DNA of 44,921 nucleotides from Gemella sp. GH3 (lineage in GTDB: Bacteria; Bacillota; Bacilli; Staphylococcales; Gemellaceae): assembly GCF_013415425.1 (NCBI RefSeq), contig NZ_JACBYC010000185.1, forward strand, positions 1-44,921, in the 5' to 3' direction. Shown in pieces: positions 44,664 through 44,921 of this stretch. The position numbers and the translations under genes are program-made. The notes beneath the pieces were generated by a model, which had not been told where the DNA came from, did no database searches, and worked only from the letters and a program-made list of their open reading frames with translations. Position 1 is the first letter of the stretch, and each line of letters opens with the position of its first letter.

Positions 44664-44892
44664 TTAATACTCTACATCTTTTAAGGTTATAATTTCGTCA
44701 AAAATTAAAGATAAGTACATTTTATATGCTAGTATTTCCATATTAGCATAACAGACATATCCTAATTTATTATTCTTCATAACATCTCTAAATAAATTAG
44801 AAAAATCATCATCTAATGAATATTTTTTAAATTTAATTTTAATTTTTTTATCTCTATTTGTGTAATATAATTCTTTATACTTATTACTATTA
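44664..44892 (-). CDS. Partial gene of unknown function, 5' end lost at the contig end
   Basis: Only the C-terminal part (about 75 residues) is present, from 'SNKYKELYYTNRDKKIKIKFKKY' to 'IITLKDVEY'. The fragment is rich in Lys, Tyr and Asp, with one helical hydrophobic stretch ('NMEILAYKMYLSLIF') and no motif I recognise. The reading frame seems to continue to the window edge, but those last ten codons come from adapter DNA (44893-44921) and are not part of the gene. It converges on the 5'-nucleotidase gene. Confidence 0.6.
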
Positions 44893-44921
44893 CTGTCTCT
44901 TCTACACATCTCCGAGCCCAC
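44893..44921. other. Illumina Nextera adapter sequence at the contig end
   Basis: Bases 44893-44911 read CTGTCTCTTCTACACATCT, the 19-base Tn5 mosaic-end adapter with one mismatch (C in place of A at 44902). They are followed by CCGAGCCCAC (44912-44921), an exact match to the next ten bases of the Nextera read-2 adapter. This block is GC-rich and unlike its surroundings. It is library-preparation sequence, not genome. Confidence 0.93.

Noticed and set aside
44664-44921. The terminal ORF taken as a complete protein of 85 residues starting with ATG at 44921
   Set aside because: The ATG-like start and first ten codons lie in adapter DNA. Only a C-terminal fragment is real.

Overview
The window is a 44.9 kb stretch of very AT-rich DNA (GC near 30% by eye) from a low-GC Gram-positive bacterium. 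The gene set points to Bacillota: Suf Fe-S cluster genes in CDSUB order, MurT/GatD peptidoglycan amidation, EzrA and GpsB division factors, a PASTA-domain Ser/Thr kinase with its phosphatase, and two sortase-type surface proteins. The mixture of staphylococcal synteny (scpA-scpB-rluB-SrrA-like regulator) and streptococcal synteny (degenerate xerD-like gene before scpA; regulator-potABCD) fits Gemella or a close relative best. That genus call is inferred from family knowledge, not from a search. The last 29 bases match Illumina Nextera adapter sequence with one mismatch, so the window almost certainly ends at a raw assembly-contig end.

Layout. 209-2572 (+): a secreted, repeat-containing surface protein with an unusual LTNTG sorting motif. 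2659-7751 (-): sufCDSUB. 8062-9246 (-): ackA with a good CcpA (cre) site upstream. 9361-11106 (-): uvrC. 11179-17228 (-): fmt-rsmB-rlmN-prpC-pknB. 17386-21994 (-): rsmE-gpsB-coaBC-priA. 22175-23422 (+): a lone aminotransferase. 23459-29595 (-): xerD-like, scpA, scpB, rluB, response regulator, murT, gatD, GNAT acetyltransferase. 29686-31279 (-): a two-domain NUDIX protein and a DUF1275 membrane protein. 31419-32548 (+): small DUF2929 membrane protein, MutT-type hydrolase, FlK-like thioesterase. 32601-36938 (-): an XRE/cupin regulator followed by the spermidine/putrescine importer potABCD, with a phased operator array upstream. 37210-39630 (-): an ABC-2 exporter whose first permease gene is broken. 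39755-41449 (-): ezrA. 41573-42352 (-): truA. 42586-44622 (+): an LPNTG-anchored 5'-nucleotidase. 44664 to the end (-): a truncated unknown gene running into adapter.

How the genes work together. Much of the window is housekeeping: Fe-S assembly, acetate energy metabolism, DNA repair and restart, rRNA and tRNA modification, chromosome condensation. It is interleaved with cell-envelope control: PknB/PrpC signalling, GpsB, EzrA, MurT/GatD. gpsB lies just upstream of the transcription unit that contains pknB and prpC, which fits GpsB being a partner of such kinases in related bacteria. No tRNA, rRNA, CRISPR array, insertion sequence or prophage was seen. The features most worth a second look are the catalytically degenerate XerD-like protein, the orphan SrrA-like regulator, the LTNTG surface protein, the NUDIX protein with an extra N-terminal domain, the operator array before potABCD, the decayed ABC permease and the adapter tail. 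I did not find a convincing wholly new multi-gene system.
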